DNA of 41,820 bases, taken from contig JAWZSN010000035.1 in NCBI GenBank assembly GCA_033875255.1, forward strand, positions 1 through 41,820, given 5' to 3'. Source of the stretch: Marinimicrococcus sp033875255. GTDB taxonomy: Bacteria > Pseudomonadota > Alphaproteobacteria > Geminicoccales > Geminicoccaceae. Shown here in pieces: positions 24,804 to 34,899 of this stretch; the stretch's first letter is position 1; each line of letters begins with the position of its first letter. The notes under the pieces were generated by a model. The model was not told where the DNA came from. It saw only the letters and a list, made by a program, of their open reading frames with translations, and made no database searches. The position numbers and the translations under genes were made by a program.

Positions 24804-25796
24804 TCAGGCGTTGGGGTCGACGACGATGCGGCCGCGCACCTTGCCGGCCAGCAGCTCTGGCGCCAGGCGCAGCGCATCCTCGAGGCTGGCCGTGCCGGTG
24901 ATGCTGGCGAGCTTCGAGCGGTCGAGCTCGTCGGCGAGCCGGGCCCAGGCCTCGCGCCGACGCTCGAGCGGCGCCATCACGCTGTCGACGCCGGCCAGGG
25001 TGACACCGCGCAGGATGAACGGGGCCACGGTTGCCGGGAAGTCCATGCCCTGCGCGAGACCGCAGGCCGCCACCGTGCCGCCGTAGCGGGTGGACGCGCA
25101 GGCATTGGCGAGCGTATGGCTGCCGACGCTGTCGACCACGCCGGCCCAGCGCTCCTTCGCGAGCGGCTTGCCGGGTGCGGAAAGCTCGGCCCGGTCGATG
25201 ATGGTGGTAGCGCCCAGCGAGCGCAGATAGCCCTCCTCCTCCGCGGCGCGGCCGGTCGAGGCGGTGACGCTGTAGCCCGCGCGGGCGAGCAGGGTCACGG
25301 CAACCGAGCCGACGCCGCCACAGGCACCCGTCACCAGGATCTCGCCCTGCCCCGGGGCCACGCCGTTGCGCTCGAGGGCCATGATGCAGAGCATGGCGGT
25401 GTAGCCCGCCGTGCCGATCGCCATGGCCTCCTCGGCACTCATGCCCTCGGGCAGGTCGATCAGCCAGCCGGCCTTGACGCGGGCGCGCTGGGCGAGGCCG
25501 CCCCAGTGGGTCTCGCCCACGCCCCAGCCGTTGAGCAGCACCTTTTGCCCCTTGCGGAACGCAGGGTCGCTGCTCTCCTCGACGGTGCCGGCGAAGTCGA
25601 TGCCGGGCACCATCGGGAACTTGCGGACGACCGGCGCCTTGCCGGTGATCGCCAGCGCGTCCTTGTAGTTCAGTGTCGAGCGCTCGACCGCGACCGTGAC
25701 CTCGCCCTCGGGCAGATCCTCGCGGGCGATCTCGCCCAGCCTCGCCGTGTAGCCCGCCTCGCCCTTGTCCACGAGGATCGCCTTGAAGCCCGCCAT
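24804..25796 (-). CDS. MDR-family NADPH-dependent oxidoreductase, AcuI/YhdH-like
   Basis: A 330-residue zinc-free medium-chain reductase. It matches the YhdH/AcuI subgroup: MAGFKAILVDK start, STLNYKDALAITGK segment, PGIDFAGTV, and the nucleotide motif TGACGGVGSVA. AcuI reduces acryloyl-CoA to propionyl-CoA; homologues may reduce other 2-enoyl-CoAs or quinones, so the exact substrate is open. The ATG at 25796 has a GGGAGGAAGG ribosome binding site. It is 31 bases after the CaiB gene, inside the catabolic cluster, where reduction of an enoyl-CoA would fit the CoA-activating neighbours. Confidence 0.8.
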   Translation of the reverse strand: MAGFKAILVDKGEAGYTARLGEIAREDLPEGEVTVAVERSTLNYKDALAITGKAPVVRKFPMVPGIDFAGTVEESSDPAFRKGQKVLLNGWGVGETHWGGLAQRARVKAGWLIDLPEGMSAEEAMAIGTAGYTAMLCIMALERNGVAPGQGEILVTGACGGVGSVAVTLLARAGYSVTASTGRAAEEEGYLRSLGATTIIDRAELSAPGKPLAKERWAGVVDSVGSHTLANACASTRYGGTVAACGLAQGMDFPATVAPFILRGVTLAGVDSVMAPLERRREAWARLADELDRSKLASITGTASLEDALRLAPELLAGKVRGRIVVDPNA

Positions 25797-25827
25797 GAGC
25801 CTTCCTCCCTGATCTCGAAGCGTCACG

Positions 25828-27036
25828 TCACCCCTTGGGCGAGCGCCACAGCACGTCCTCGTAGGCTGCTGGATCGATGCCCGCCTCGGCAAGCACCTCG
25901 TCGACGTGCTGGGCGAAGGCCGGCGGCCGCTGGCGGTAGCTGGCCGGGGTGCGCGACAGCTTGATCGGGCTGCCGGTGCCCCGGTAGTCGTCGATATCCA
26001 CCACCATGCCCCGATGACGGGTGTGCGGGTCGTCCACCACCGCGTCGATGGAGCGAACGGCGCCGCACGGCACGCCCGACTCGATCAGCGTCTTGGCGAC
26101 CTCCTCGCAGTCGCGGCCGGCGAGCGCGGCCTCGAGCTCCACCTTGAGCGCGTCCCGGTTGACGTTGCGCGCCGCGTTGCTGGCGAAGCGCGGGTCGGAG
26201 GGCAGGTCGTCCCGGTCCAGCACCCGGCACAGCGTCTGGAACTGCCGGTGATTGCCCACCGCCAGGAACAAAGGCGCGGTGCGGGTGCTGAAGGTGTCGT
26301 AGGGGCAGATGTTGGGATGGGCGTTGCCGGTGCGCGCCGGCACCTTGTTGTTGAGATAGAAATTCGGCAGATGCGGGTGCAGCAGCGAGAAGGCGCAATC
26401 GTAGAGGGCCGCCTCGACGAACTGGCCCTTGCCGCTGGTCTGCCGCTCCTGCAGGGCGAGAAGGATGCCGATGGTGGCATTGAGGCCGGTGACGATATCG
26501 ACCACCGGCAGGCCCACGCGCAGCGCCTCGCCGCCGGCCTCGCCATTGACGCTCATCAGGCCGGCGGTCGCCTGGATGGCGGCATCGTAGCCCGGCATTC
26601 CGCCATAAGGCCCGTCCTCGCCGAAGCCGGAGATGCGGCAGTGGATCAGCCGCGGGAAACGCCGGGCCAGCTCCTCGCGCCCGATCCCCCACTTCTCCAG
26701 CGTGCCCGTCTTGAAGTTCTCGACGAAAACGTCGGCGGTCTCGAGCAGGCGCAGCAGCAGCTCGCGGCCGGCCTCCTTCGAGAAATCGATGGCCATGCCC
26801 TTCTTGTTGCGGTTGACACCGATGAAGTAGCTGGCGGCGTCGCCGTGGAAGGGAGGGCCCCAGCCGCGGGTCTCGTCACCCTGCGGCGGCTCGATCTTGA
26901 TGACCTCGGCACCGTGGTCGCCCAGGACCTGCGTGCAGTAGGGGCCGCCCAGCACCCGGCTCGCATCGATAACCCTGAGGCCCGCGAGGGAGCCCTGGCC
27001 GGCATCCTTGTCGGCTTGTGACATTGCTTCCATCAT
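25828..27036 (-). CDS. CaiB/BaiF (class III) CoA-transferase
   Basis: A 402-residue formyl-CoA transferase-type enzyme moving CoA between carboxylic acids. Hallmarks are LAGLRVIDASRVLGGPYCTQ, the IKIEPPQGD strand, NRNKKGMAIDF, and the catalytic aspartate Asp151 in the PGYDAAIQA motif. Three near-terminal ATGs (27036, 27033 and 27024) are possible; 27024 has GGAAGC just upstream, so the true protein may be four residues shorter. It follows the CoA-transferase-like pair by 35 bases. It presumably activates the pathway acid to its CoA thioester; specificity cannot be read from the sequence. Confidence 0.9.
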   Translation of the reverse strand: MMEAMSQADKDAGQGSLAGLRVIDASRVLGGPYCTQVLGDHGAEVIKIEPPQGDETRGWGPPFHGDAASYFIGVNRNKKGMAIDFSKEAGRELLLRLLETADVFVENFKTGTLEKWGIGREELARRFPRLIHCRISGFGEDGPYGGMPGYDAAIQATAGLMSVNGEAGGEALRVGLPVVDIVTGLNATIGILLALQERQTSGKGQFVEAALYDCAFSLLHPHLPNFYLNNKVPARTGNAHPNICPYDTFSTRTAPLFLAVGNHRQFQTLCRVLDRDDLPSDPRFASNAARNVNRDALKVELEAALAGRDCEEVAKTLIESGVPCGAVRSIDAVVDDPHTRHRGMVVDIDDYRGTGSPIKLSRTPASYRQRPPAFAQHVDEVLAEAGIDPAAYEDVLWRSPKG

Positions 27037-27071
27037 TCCAGATCAGTGTTGCTGCTCTCGTCGCCCCGGCC

Positions 27072-27839
27072 TCAGGCGGCCTTCGAGGTCTCGGCCGCCA
27101 TGCGGGCGGCGAAGCCCGGATAGGTCTCGGCCAGCTCGTCGCGCACCCGCCCGCGCAGCAAAGCAAGGGTTGCCGGATCCGGGTCGGGGGTGCAGGGCAC
27201 CGTCTCCGGCCGCTCGAAGGCAAAGCCGGTCATTTCCTCGATCTCGGTCACCTCGTGGCCCTCATGCACGCTCTCGAGCCGGAAGCCGCCTCTCTGGGCG
27301 TCGAACGAGAACAGGCCACGGCCGGTGAGCAGCGCCTTCGGGCCGCCCTTGCGGTAGATCTCGGGCGGCGTGATGCCCGGCGCGCTCACGAACTCGACCT
27401 TCTCGACCATGACCCGGGGCGTGTGCTCCTCGCGAAAGAGGATCACACGCGGCACCAGGTGATAGAGATAGGCCGAGCCGAAGGAGCCCGGCCAGCGCAC
27501 CTTGGAGGTGGGGTAGCCGCCCACGCCAACGAGGTTGACGTTGCCCTGGCCGTCGATCTGGCCACCGCCGAGGAAGAAGGCGTCGATCCGACCCTGGGCC
27601 GCGCAGTCGAACAGCTCGACCCCGCCATTGGTGAAGAAATTATGCTCCACCGAGCCCAGGATCGAGAGGCGCACCGCGGCACCACCCCGCTCCTCCTCCA
27701 GCGCCCGCAGCAGCATGGCGCCGGCCGCGGGAATTGGCGAGGAAGCGCCCACGGCGACATGACGCACGCCCTCGAGCAGGCGCGCGACGGTGAAGATCAG
27801 CCGCTCGTTGTGGCTGACGGGAGGGGTTGCCACGCTCAT
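27072..27839 (-). CDS. CoA-transferase-like (family I) beta subunit
   Basis: A 255-residue COG2057/GctB-like subunit. Usual strand-loop features are present (VAVGASSPIPAAGAMLL; GGGQIDGQGNVNL; PRVILFREEHTPRV), but the SENG motif with the catalytic glutamate that carries the CoA ester is not seen; the corresponding region (about residues 58-75) reads SILGSVEHNFFTNGG. IpdB-type proteins of steroid ring degradation are hydrolases built on this same fold, so this pair may be a hydrolase rather than a transferase. The ATG overlaps the alpha-subunit stop (ATGA), implying a stoichiometric complex. Confidence 0.75.
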   Translation of the reverse strand: MSVATPPVSHNERLIFTVARLLEGVRHVAVGASSPIPAAGAMLLRALEEERGGAAVRLSILGSVEHNFFTNGGVELFDCAAQGRIDAFFLGGGQIDGQGNVNLVGVGGYPTSKVRWPGSFGSAYLYHLVPRVILFREEHTPRVMVEKVEFVSAPGITPPEIYRKGGPKALLTGRGLFSFDAQRGGFRLESVHEGHEVTEIEEMTGFAFERPETVPCTPDPDPATLALLRGRVRDELAETYPGFAARMAAETSKAA

Positions 27840-28645
27840 GCCGCCTTCTCCGCGCGCGCCGCCATATAGGCATCGAAGTCCTCCTGGGTCCGCGCCGCCT
27901 GGGCGTAGCGGCCGATCTCCTCGCCGTCGGCGGCGTACTCGCCCCACAACGCGTAAGGCCAGGCGCCGTTCGGCGCTTTTGCCACCGCATCGACATAGAG
28001 GGCCGGCAGCACACCGGCCGCGGTCTTCTCGTCGGCCAGCAGCGAGTCCTCGCGGATCCGCTCGACCGTCACCAACGTGCGCTTCGAGGCATAAGCCATG
28101 GTGGCGAGCTCGCGCCGCCGGCCGATCCAGACATTGCCCATGCGGTCGGCCTCGGGGGCATGGAACAGGCAGACGTCCGGCTCGATGGCAGGGATCAGGA
28201 CGATCGGGTCGTTCTCGCCGAAAGGATTGTCGATCACCTTCCAGTCGGCGCGCCGGGTCACGAGATCGCTGCCGAGCAGACCCCGCAGCGGCAGGAAGGG
28301 CACGCCCTTTTGGGCGGCGATCAGGCCGGCATGGATGGCTGGGCAGGTGGCGTCCATGAGCCGGAAGGCCTCGCCGCGTACACCCCGCACGAAACACGGG
28401 GCCGAGCCGGCCTCGCCGAGGCTCATGGCGCTGGTCTCGAGAATGCCGACGAGCCCCGCACCCAAGAGCATGTCGACCTGCAGACCGCCGGTCGGCACGC
28501 ACACCAGATGCAGGTCGCGGGGGGCCCGTGCGATAATCGCGTCGGTCGCCGCCATCGCCACGCCTGCATAATCCACCGGGAGCGCCAGCTTCGCTCCGTT
28601 CTCGATCCGGGCGGCGAGCGCGCTCACCGTCACGAAATCCGTCAT
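27836..28645 (-). CDS. CoA-transferase-like (family I) alpha subunit
   Basis: A 269-residue COG1788/GctA-like subunit and first gene of the minus-strand cluster. The CVPTGGLQVDMLLGAG segment and the WIGRRRELATMAYASKRTLVTVE region match the alpha-subunit fold of glutaconate CoA-transferase and IpdA. GGGGG lies seven bases before ATG 28645, which is preferred over the upstream ATG at 28663. It overlaps the beta gene by four bases. The promoter for the whole cluster is expected in the 165-base gap shared with the divergent arsR gene, although the two units seem functionally unrelated. Confidence 0.78.
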   Translation of the reverse strand: MTDFVTVSALAARIENGAKLALPVDYAGVAMAATDAIIARAPRDLHLVCVPTGGLQVDMLLGAGLVGILETSAMSLGEAGSAPCFVRGVRGEAFRLMDATCPAIHAGLIAAQKGVPFLPLRGLLGSDLVTRRADWKVIDNPFGENDPIVLIPAIEPDVCLFHAPEADRMGNVWIGRRRELATMAYASKRTLVTVERIREDSLLADEKTAAGVLPALYVDAVAKAPNGAWPYALWGEYAADGEEIGRYAQAARTQEDFDAYMAARAEKAA

Positions 28646-28788
28646 TCGCAAGCCCCCTGCCACAAGCCGCCTGCCGGCCGATCGTGGCTGTAGGGCTAAG
28701 GCCGAAGGCGGGACGGATCAAGCCCGCCGCGTGCACGGCTGTCAGTCGCGGTAACGCGAGGAAGGGAGGGACAGCTTGCGCTGCCATA

Positions 28789-28816
28789 ATCCATCGATTA
28801 TTCTCGATATATGGAT
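28789..28816. promoter_or_regulatory. inverted repeat over the arsR start (candidate ArsR operator)
   Basis: Outer six-base arms (28789-28794 and 28811-28816) are inverted and complementary, and an inner pair ATCGA/TCGAT with six bases between them lies inside. The right arm contains the arsR ATG. The stretch is AT-rich in an otherwise GC-rich region, as expected for an ArsR/SmtB operator and promoter. Autoregulation by ArsR is inferred. Confidence 0.45.
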
Positions 28817-29149
28817 ACAGAAACGGCCATCGGCGCCTTCGCCGCCCTCGCCCAGAGCTCGCGGCTCGAGGCGTTCCGCCTGCTGGTTCGCCACGAGCCC
28901 AACGGGCTTGCCGCGGGCGAGGTGGCGCGGCTTCTGGCGGTGCCGCAAAACACCATGTCCTCGCATCTTTCGGTGCTCGCCCGGGCAGGGCTGGTCACCG
29001 CCGAGCGGTCCGGCCGGACGATCCGCTACCGGGCGGATCTCGGCCGGCTGCGGGCGCTGATGCTGTTCTTCCTGCGCGACTGCTGCGACGGCCGGGCCGA
29101 GCTGTGCGGGCCGCTGCTGGCCGACCTGCTCCCCGCCTGTCGCCCCTGA
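28811..29149 (+). CDS. arsR: ArsR-family arsenic-responsive repressor
   Basis: A 112-residue winged-helix regulator of the ArsR/SmtB family with the recognition helix in NTMSSHLSVLARAGLV and a wing following at ERSGRTIRYR. Metalloid-binding cysteines appear at Cys91, Cys92 and Cys99 near the C-terminus. This differs from the E. coli type (three Cys in the DNA-binding helix) and resembles the Acidithiobacillus ferrooxidans type with a C-terminal cysteine triad. It heads an arsR-arsC-acr3 operon and overlaps an inverted repeat at its start, which fits autorepression relieved by arsenite. The ATG at 28811 is the only plausible start. Confidence 0.88.
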   Translation: MDTETAIGAFAALAQSSRLEAFRLLVRHEPNGLAAGEVARLLAVPQNTMSSHLSVLARAGLVTAERSGRTIRYRADLGRLRALMLFFLRDCCDGRAELCGPLLADLLPACRP

Positions 29150-29172
29150 CCCCCTTTCCACGGAAACCTTCC

Positions 29173-29535
29173 ATGGACATCGTCGTCTATCACAACCCGG
29201 CCTGCGGCACCTCACGCAACGTGCTGGGGTTCATCCGCGAAGCCGGGATCGAGCCTCATATCGTGGAATATCTGAAGACCCCGCCGTCCCGCGCCATGCT
29301 GGAGTCACTCATCGAGCGCATGGGCGTGCCGTTGCGTGCGGTCCTGCGCGAGAAGGGCACGCCCTATGCCGAGCTGGGCCTGGATGATCCCTCCCTTACC
29401 GACGGGCAGCTCCTCGACGCGATGATGGAGCACCCGGTTCTCATCAACCGCCCCATCGTGGTGAGCCCGCTGGGCGTGAAGCTCTGCCGGCCCTCCGACA
29501 CGGTGCGCGAGCTCCTGCCGGCGGACCCTGCCTGA
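29173..29535 (+). CDS. arsC: arsenate reductase (glutaredoxin-dependent)
   Basis: A 120-residue ArsC of the Spx/ArsC thioredoxin-like fold. The catalytic cysteine is Cys11 in HNPACGTSRN, identical in context to the E. coli plasmid enzyme (Cys12). The conserved arginines that bind arsenate lie in the LINRPIVV segment and further on. It reduces arsenate to arsenite using glutaredoxin and glutathione, and the product is exported by the neighbouring Acr3. It is 23 bases after arsR and 31 bases before acr3. The start is ATG 29173. Confidence 0.93.
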   Translation: MDIVVYHNPACGTSRNVLGFIREAGIEPHIVEYLKTPPSRAMLESLIERMGVPLRAVLREKGTPYAELGLDDPSLTDGQLLDAMMEHPVLINRPIVVSPLGVKLCRPSDTVRELLPADPA

Positions 29536-29566
29536 GCCTCCCCTCCCGAGCGATCCCGGAGCTCCC

Positions 29567-30640
29567 ATGCCGGCCTGCACCGCACGACCGCGCCTCTCCT
29601 TCCTCGACCGCCACCTGACCTTGTGGATCTTCGCCGCCATGGCCCTGGGGGTCACCCTGGGCCGGATGTTCGAGGGCCTGCCCGTCTGGCTCGACGGCCT
29701 CTCGGCCGGCGGCACCAACCTGCCCATCGCCATCGGGCTCATCGTGATGATGTACCCGCCTTTGGCGCGGGTCCGCTACGAGGCGCTGCCGCAGGTCTTC
29801 GCCGACCGGCGGGTGCTGCTGCTCTCGCTGGTCCAGAACTGGGTGATCGGCCCGTTCCTGATGTTCGGCCTGGCCGTGCTGTTCCTGGCCGACCACCCGG
29901 ACTACATGACCGGCGTCATCCTCATCGGCCTTGCCCGCTGCATCGCCATGGTCCTGGTCTGGAACCAGCTGGCCGGCGGCGACAACCAGTACGTAGCCGG
30001 CCTCGTGGCCTTCAACTCGGTCTTCCAGATCCTCTTCTTCAGCGTCTACGCCTGGTTCTTCCTCTCGGTCCTGCCACCCCTCTTCGGCCTCGAGGGCAGC
30101 ATCGTCGATGTGGGCTTCTGGACCATCGCCCAGGCGGTGCTGATCTATCTGGGCATCCCCTTCGCGGCGGGCTGGCTGACCCGGCGGGTCCTCATCGGTG
30201 CGAAGGGCGAGGCTTGGTACGAGCAGCGCTTCCTGCCGCGCATCGGCCCGCTCACGCTCGTGGCGCTGCTCTTCACCATCCTCGCCATGTTCAGCCTCAA
30301 AGGCGGCCAGCTCCTGCTGCTGCCGGTGGACGCCGTGCTGATCGCGGTGCCGCTTGCCATCTACTTCGTCGTGATGTTCGTGGTCAGCTTCTTCATGGGC
30401 CGGCTGATCGAGGCCGACTATCCGCGTACCACGGCGATCGCCTTCACCGCCGCCAGCAACAATTTCGAGCTGGCCATCGCGGTGGCCATCGCCGCCTTCG
30501 GCCTCGCCTCGCCGGTGGCCTTCGCCACCGTGATCGGGCCGCTCGTGGAAGTGCCGGTCCTGATCATGCTTGTCCGCGTGGCCCTGCGGCTACGGGAGCG
30601 CCACTTCGGTGAGCCCGCGCAGGAGCGCGTCCGCGCCTGA
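29567..30640 (+). CDS. acr3: ACR3-family arsenite efflux transporter
   Basis: A 357-residue ten-helix Acr3 (often annotated arsB) that exports arsenite. The essential cysteine of the fourth helix is Cys125 in GLARCIAMVLVWN, and the conserved glutamate appears in the NNFELAIAVAIAAFG helix. The length is normal for the bacterial Acr3(1) group. It is the last gene of the arsR-arsC-acr3 operon and is followed by a strong GC hairpin. It converges with katE. The start is ATG 29567, with GGAGC about five bases upstream. Confidence 0.93.
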   Translation: MPACTARPRLSFLDRHLTLWIFAAMALGVTLGRMFEGLPVWLDGLSAGGTNLPIAIGLIVMMYPPLARVRYEALPQVFADRRVLLLSLVQNWVIGPFLMFGLAVLFLADHPDYMTGVILIGLARCIAMVLVWNQLAGGDNQYVAGLVAFNSVFQILFFSVYAWFFLSVLPPLFGLEGSIVDVGFWTIAQAVLIYLGIPFAAGWLTRRVLIGAKGEAWYEQRFLPRIGPLTLVALLFTILAMFSLKGGQLLLLPVDAVLIAVPLAIYFVVMFVVSFFMGRLIEADYPRTTAIAFTAASNNFELAIAVAIAAFGLASPVAFATVIGPLVEVPVLIMLVRVALRLRERHFGEPAQERVRA

Positions 30641-30645
30641 GGCCC

Positions 30646-30672
30646 GGGGGGCGCCGGCACGCGGCGCCCCCC
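30646..30672. terminator. GC-rich hairpin between acr3 and katE
   Basis: A perfect ten-base stem (30646-30655 with 30663-30672) and a seven-base loop lie six bases after the acr3 stop and just beyond the katE stop. There is no T-run, but the position between convergent genes suits a bidirectional transcription end. Confidence 0.55.
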
Positions 30673-30679
30673 GCCCGTC

Positions 30680-32794
30680 TCAGACCTGCTTCACCTTGCT
30701 CTCGCGCTCCCAGAAGCGGAGCTTGCGGCAGGCCGCCACGAAGGGTTCGGCGTCGCTGGCGGAGGCCAGCTGCAGCACCCCGCCGTCGCGGTCCTCGAAA
30801 ACCCCGGCCTTCTTGAGCAGCGGTGCCGCCTCGTCGCTGCAGCCGATGAATTTCAGGTGGGCGAAGGCGTCGGCCACGAAGTCGCGGGCGGTGGACTCCT
30901 TCGCCAGCATCTCCCCGCCGTCCTTCGAGAGCACCAGGACGACCGCGTCGAAGACCACGGAGGGGCCGCCGTCGATCTTCTCGTCGCCCTCGATCCAGCT
31001 CCCGTCGCTGGCCTTGATGCCGCCTACCATGGGCGCCACGATCTTGAGCATGGCGCCCTCCTTCTCCAGCGCCCCCTTGAGCGCCTCGAGGACCCCGGCG
31101 TCGGCGCCGTCGCTCACCAGCGCACCCACCTTGCGGCCCCGGAAGCTGTCCGGCGCGTTCAGGATGATGCTGAGCGCGGGCGACTTCTGGAGATCCATCC
31201 GGGTGGGCATGGCGGCCGGGGCCGGCTCGGGGAGCTCGAGGCGCAGGCTCTGGGCCACCTTCTTCGCAAGATCCTCGTCGATGTTGCGCAGGTGCGAGAC
31301 CACGCGGGCACGGATCGCCGGCGTCTCGACCTTGCTGAGCTCGAAGGTGAGCGCTGCCGCGATGTGACCCTGCTCGATCTCGGTCTGGCTGATGTAGAAC
31401 TGCCGCGCCTGGCTGTAGTGGTCGGCGAAGCTTTCGGGCCGCAGCCGCACCTTCTCGCCCTCGACACGCGCCGGATGGGTGGTGAAGCCGCGCTCCGGGC
31501 ACTCGCGCGGGCCCTGCCCCCAGGAGTTGGGCTGGTAGTTGGCGCGGCCCTTGTTCACCGTCATCCGCATGTGCCCGTCCTGCTGGAAATTGTGGAACGG
31601 GCAGCCGCGCGGGCGATTGACGGGGATCTCGTGGAAATTGGGGCTCCCCAGCCGCTTGAGCTGGGTATCGAGATAGGAGAAGTTCCGCCCCTGCAACAAT
31701 GGATCGTCGGTGAAGTCGATTCCGGGCACAATGTTCTGTGTGCAGAACGCCACTTGCTCGGTCTCGGCAAAGAAGTTGTCGACCACCCGGTCGAGCACCA
31801 GCCGCCCGACCCGGCGCACCGGCACCTCCTCCTCGGGGATGATCTTGGTGGGGTCCAGCACGTCGAAGCCGAACCTGTCGGCGAAGGCCTGGTCGAAGAG
31901 CTGCAGGCCCAGCTCCCACTCCGGGTAGTCCCCCATCTGGATGGCGTCCCAGAGATCGCGCCGGTGAAAGTCCGGGTCCGCCCCGTTGATCTTGAGTGCT
32001 TCGTTCCAGACCACCGACTGCATGCCCAGCTTCGGCTTCCAGTGGAACTTCACGAAGGTGGACTTCCCCTCCGCGTTGACGAAGCGGAAGGTGTGGACGC
32101 CGAAGCCCTCCATGAACCGTAACGAGCGCGGGATCGCCCGGTCCGACATGGCCCACATGATCATGTGCATGCTCTCGGGCGTCAGCGAGATGAAGTCCCA
32201 GAAATTGTCGTGCGCCGTCTGCGCCTGGGGAAAGCCCCGGTCGGGCTCCTGCTTGGCGGCGTGGATGAGGTCGGGGAACTTGATGGCATCCTGGATGAAG
32301 AAGACCGGCATGTTGTTGCCGACCAGGTCCCAGTTGCCCTCCTTGGTGTAGAACTTCACCGCGAAGCCACGCACGTCGCGCGGCACGTCCGGCGAGCCCT
32401 TGTTGCCGGCCACGGTGGAGAAGCGGACGAAGATCTCGGTCTTCTCGCCCTTGCGCTGGAAGAGATCCGCGCGGGTGATGTCGGAGAGCGATTCGTAGGT
32501 CTCGAAGAACCCGTGCGCCCCCATTCCCCGCGCGTGAACCACACGTTCGGGAATGCGCTCGTGGTCGAAGTGGAAGATCTTCTCGCGAAAGTGGAAGTCT
32601 TCGAGGAGGGAGGGCCCCCGCGCACCCGCTCTCAGCGAATTCTGGTCGTCGGAGATGGGGGTGCCCAGGTTGGTGGTCAAGACCGGCGTGTCGCCGCCCG
32701 CCACCTGATGGACCTCGCCGCCCTGCCCCCTGGCCAGCTCCTGATCGCCGAACCGGACGGTCTTGCGGCCGCCGCCATTGCTGTTGCTCGCCAC
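30680..32794 (-). CDS. katE: large-subunit (clade 2) catalase HPII
   Basis: A 704-residue catalase. Catalytic His87 (RVVHARG) and Asn160 (GNNMP) lie in the N-terminal core; the heme-ligand tyrosine is Tyr374 in NFSYLDTQ. The C-terminal part, from about residue 550, is the flavodoxin/DJ-1-like domain found only in large-subunit catalases. It is slightly shorter than E. coli HPII (753 residues). The product decomposes hydrogen peroxide, usually in stationary phase. The start is ATG 32794. It converges with acr3, and its upstream gap of about 105 bases follows thiC, which is read in the same direction but is probably a separate unit. Confidence 0.95.
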   Translation of the reverse strand: MASNSNGGGRKTVRFGDQELARGQGGEVHQVAGGDTPVLTTNLGTPISDDQNSLRAGARGPSLLEDFHFREKIFHFDHERIPERVVHARGMGAHGFFETYESLSDITRADLFQRKGEKTEIFVRFSTVAGNKGSPDVPRDVRGFAVKFYTKEGNWDLVGNNMPVFFIQDAIKFPDLIHAAKQEPDRGFPQAQTAHDNFWDFISLTPESMHMIMWAMSDRAIPRSLRFMEGFGVHTFRFVNAEGKSTFVKFHWKPKLGMQSVVWNEALKINGADPDFHRRDLWDAIQMGDYPEWELGLQLFDQAFADRFGFDVLDPTKIIPEEEVPVRRVGRLVLDRVVDNFFAETEQVAFCTQNIVPGIDFTDDPLLQGRNFSYLDTQLKRLGSPNFHEIPVNRPRGCPFHNFQQDGHMRMTVNKGRANYQPNSWGQGPRECPERGFTTHPARVEGEKVRLRPESFADHYSQARQFYISQTEIEQGHIAAALTFELSKVETPAIRARVVSHLRNIDEDLAKKVAQSLRLELPEPAPAAMPTRMDLQKSPALSIILNAPDSFRGRKVGALVSDGADAGVLEALKGALEKEGAMLKIVAPMVGGIKASDGSWIEGDEKIDGGPSVVFDAVVLVLSKDGGEMLAKESTARDFVADAFAHLKFIGCSDEAAPLLKKAGVFEDRDGGVLQLASASDAEPFVAACRKLRFWERESKVKQV

Positions 32795-32899
32795 GTCTGT
32801 GCTCCCATGCCGGTGGGGCGGCGTACCGCCCTACCGCCAACCGGCCGTGGGAGACGAGGTTCCGGAGCCGGGCCGGATCCGCCCGGCCCGGCATGCAGC

Positions 32900-34690
<1,791 letters not shown>

Positions 34691-34761
34691 GGAGGATCTC
34701 CAGGCCAGAAGGGTGGCGGAGATCCGGGCGGACGCATGGCGTGGGGAAAAGCGCGAGGCTG

Positions 34762-34868
34762 GTTCCGATCCCTTCGCCGGCATTACCCGGATCAGGTTCG
34801 AAGGGTCTCCGCGGCGGCCTCCTCAGCCCTGCGGTCTCTCAGCCCCTTGCCGGGGCTCCCCTTGGAAC
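34762..34868 (-). ncRNA. TPP riboswitch (THI element) before thiC
   Basis: On the minus strand the leader contains the conserved CTGAGA (pyrimidine-sensing) element and the CCTGATCCGGGTAATGCC and GAAGGGA elements of the pyrophosphate-sensing arm. The ends close as a P1 stem: GTTCC (34868-34864) with GGAAC (34766-34762). About 71 bases separate it from the thiC GTG. The mechanism (attenuation or hidden ribosome binding site) is not decided; no clear T-run follows, so control of translation is likelier. Confidence 0.93.
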
Positions 34869-34899
34869 GCGGCCATGGAGCCCCGGGTGACTGCCCCTG

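Noticed and set aside
21903..27036. Oxalate degradation (formyl-CoA transferase plus oxalyl-CoA decarboxylase)
   Set aside because: The CaiB gene and the ThDP enzyme are in one cluster, but the ThDP enzyme is shorter than oxalyl-CoA decarboxylases and more like acetolactate synthase/benzoylformate decarboxylase; three other enzyme genes lie between them.
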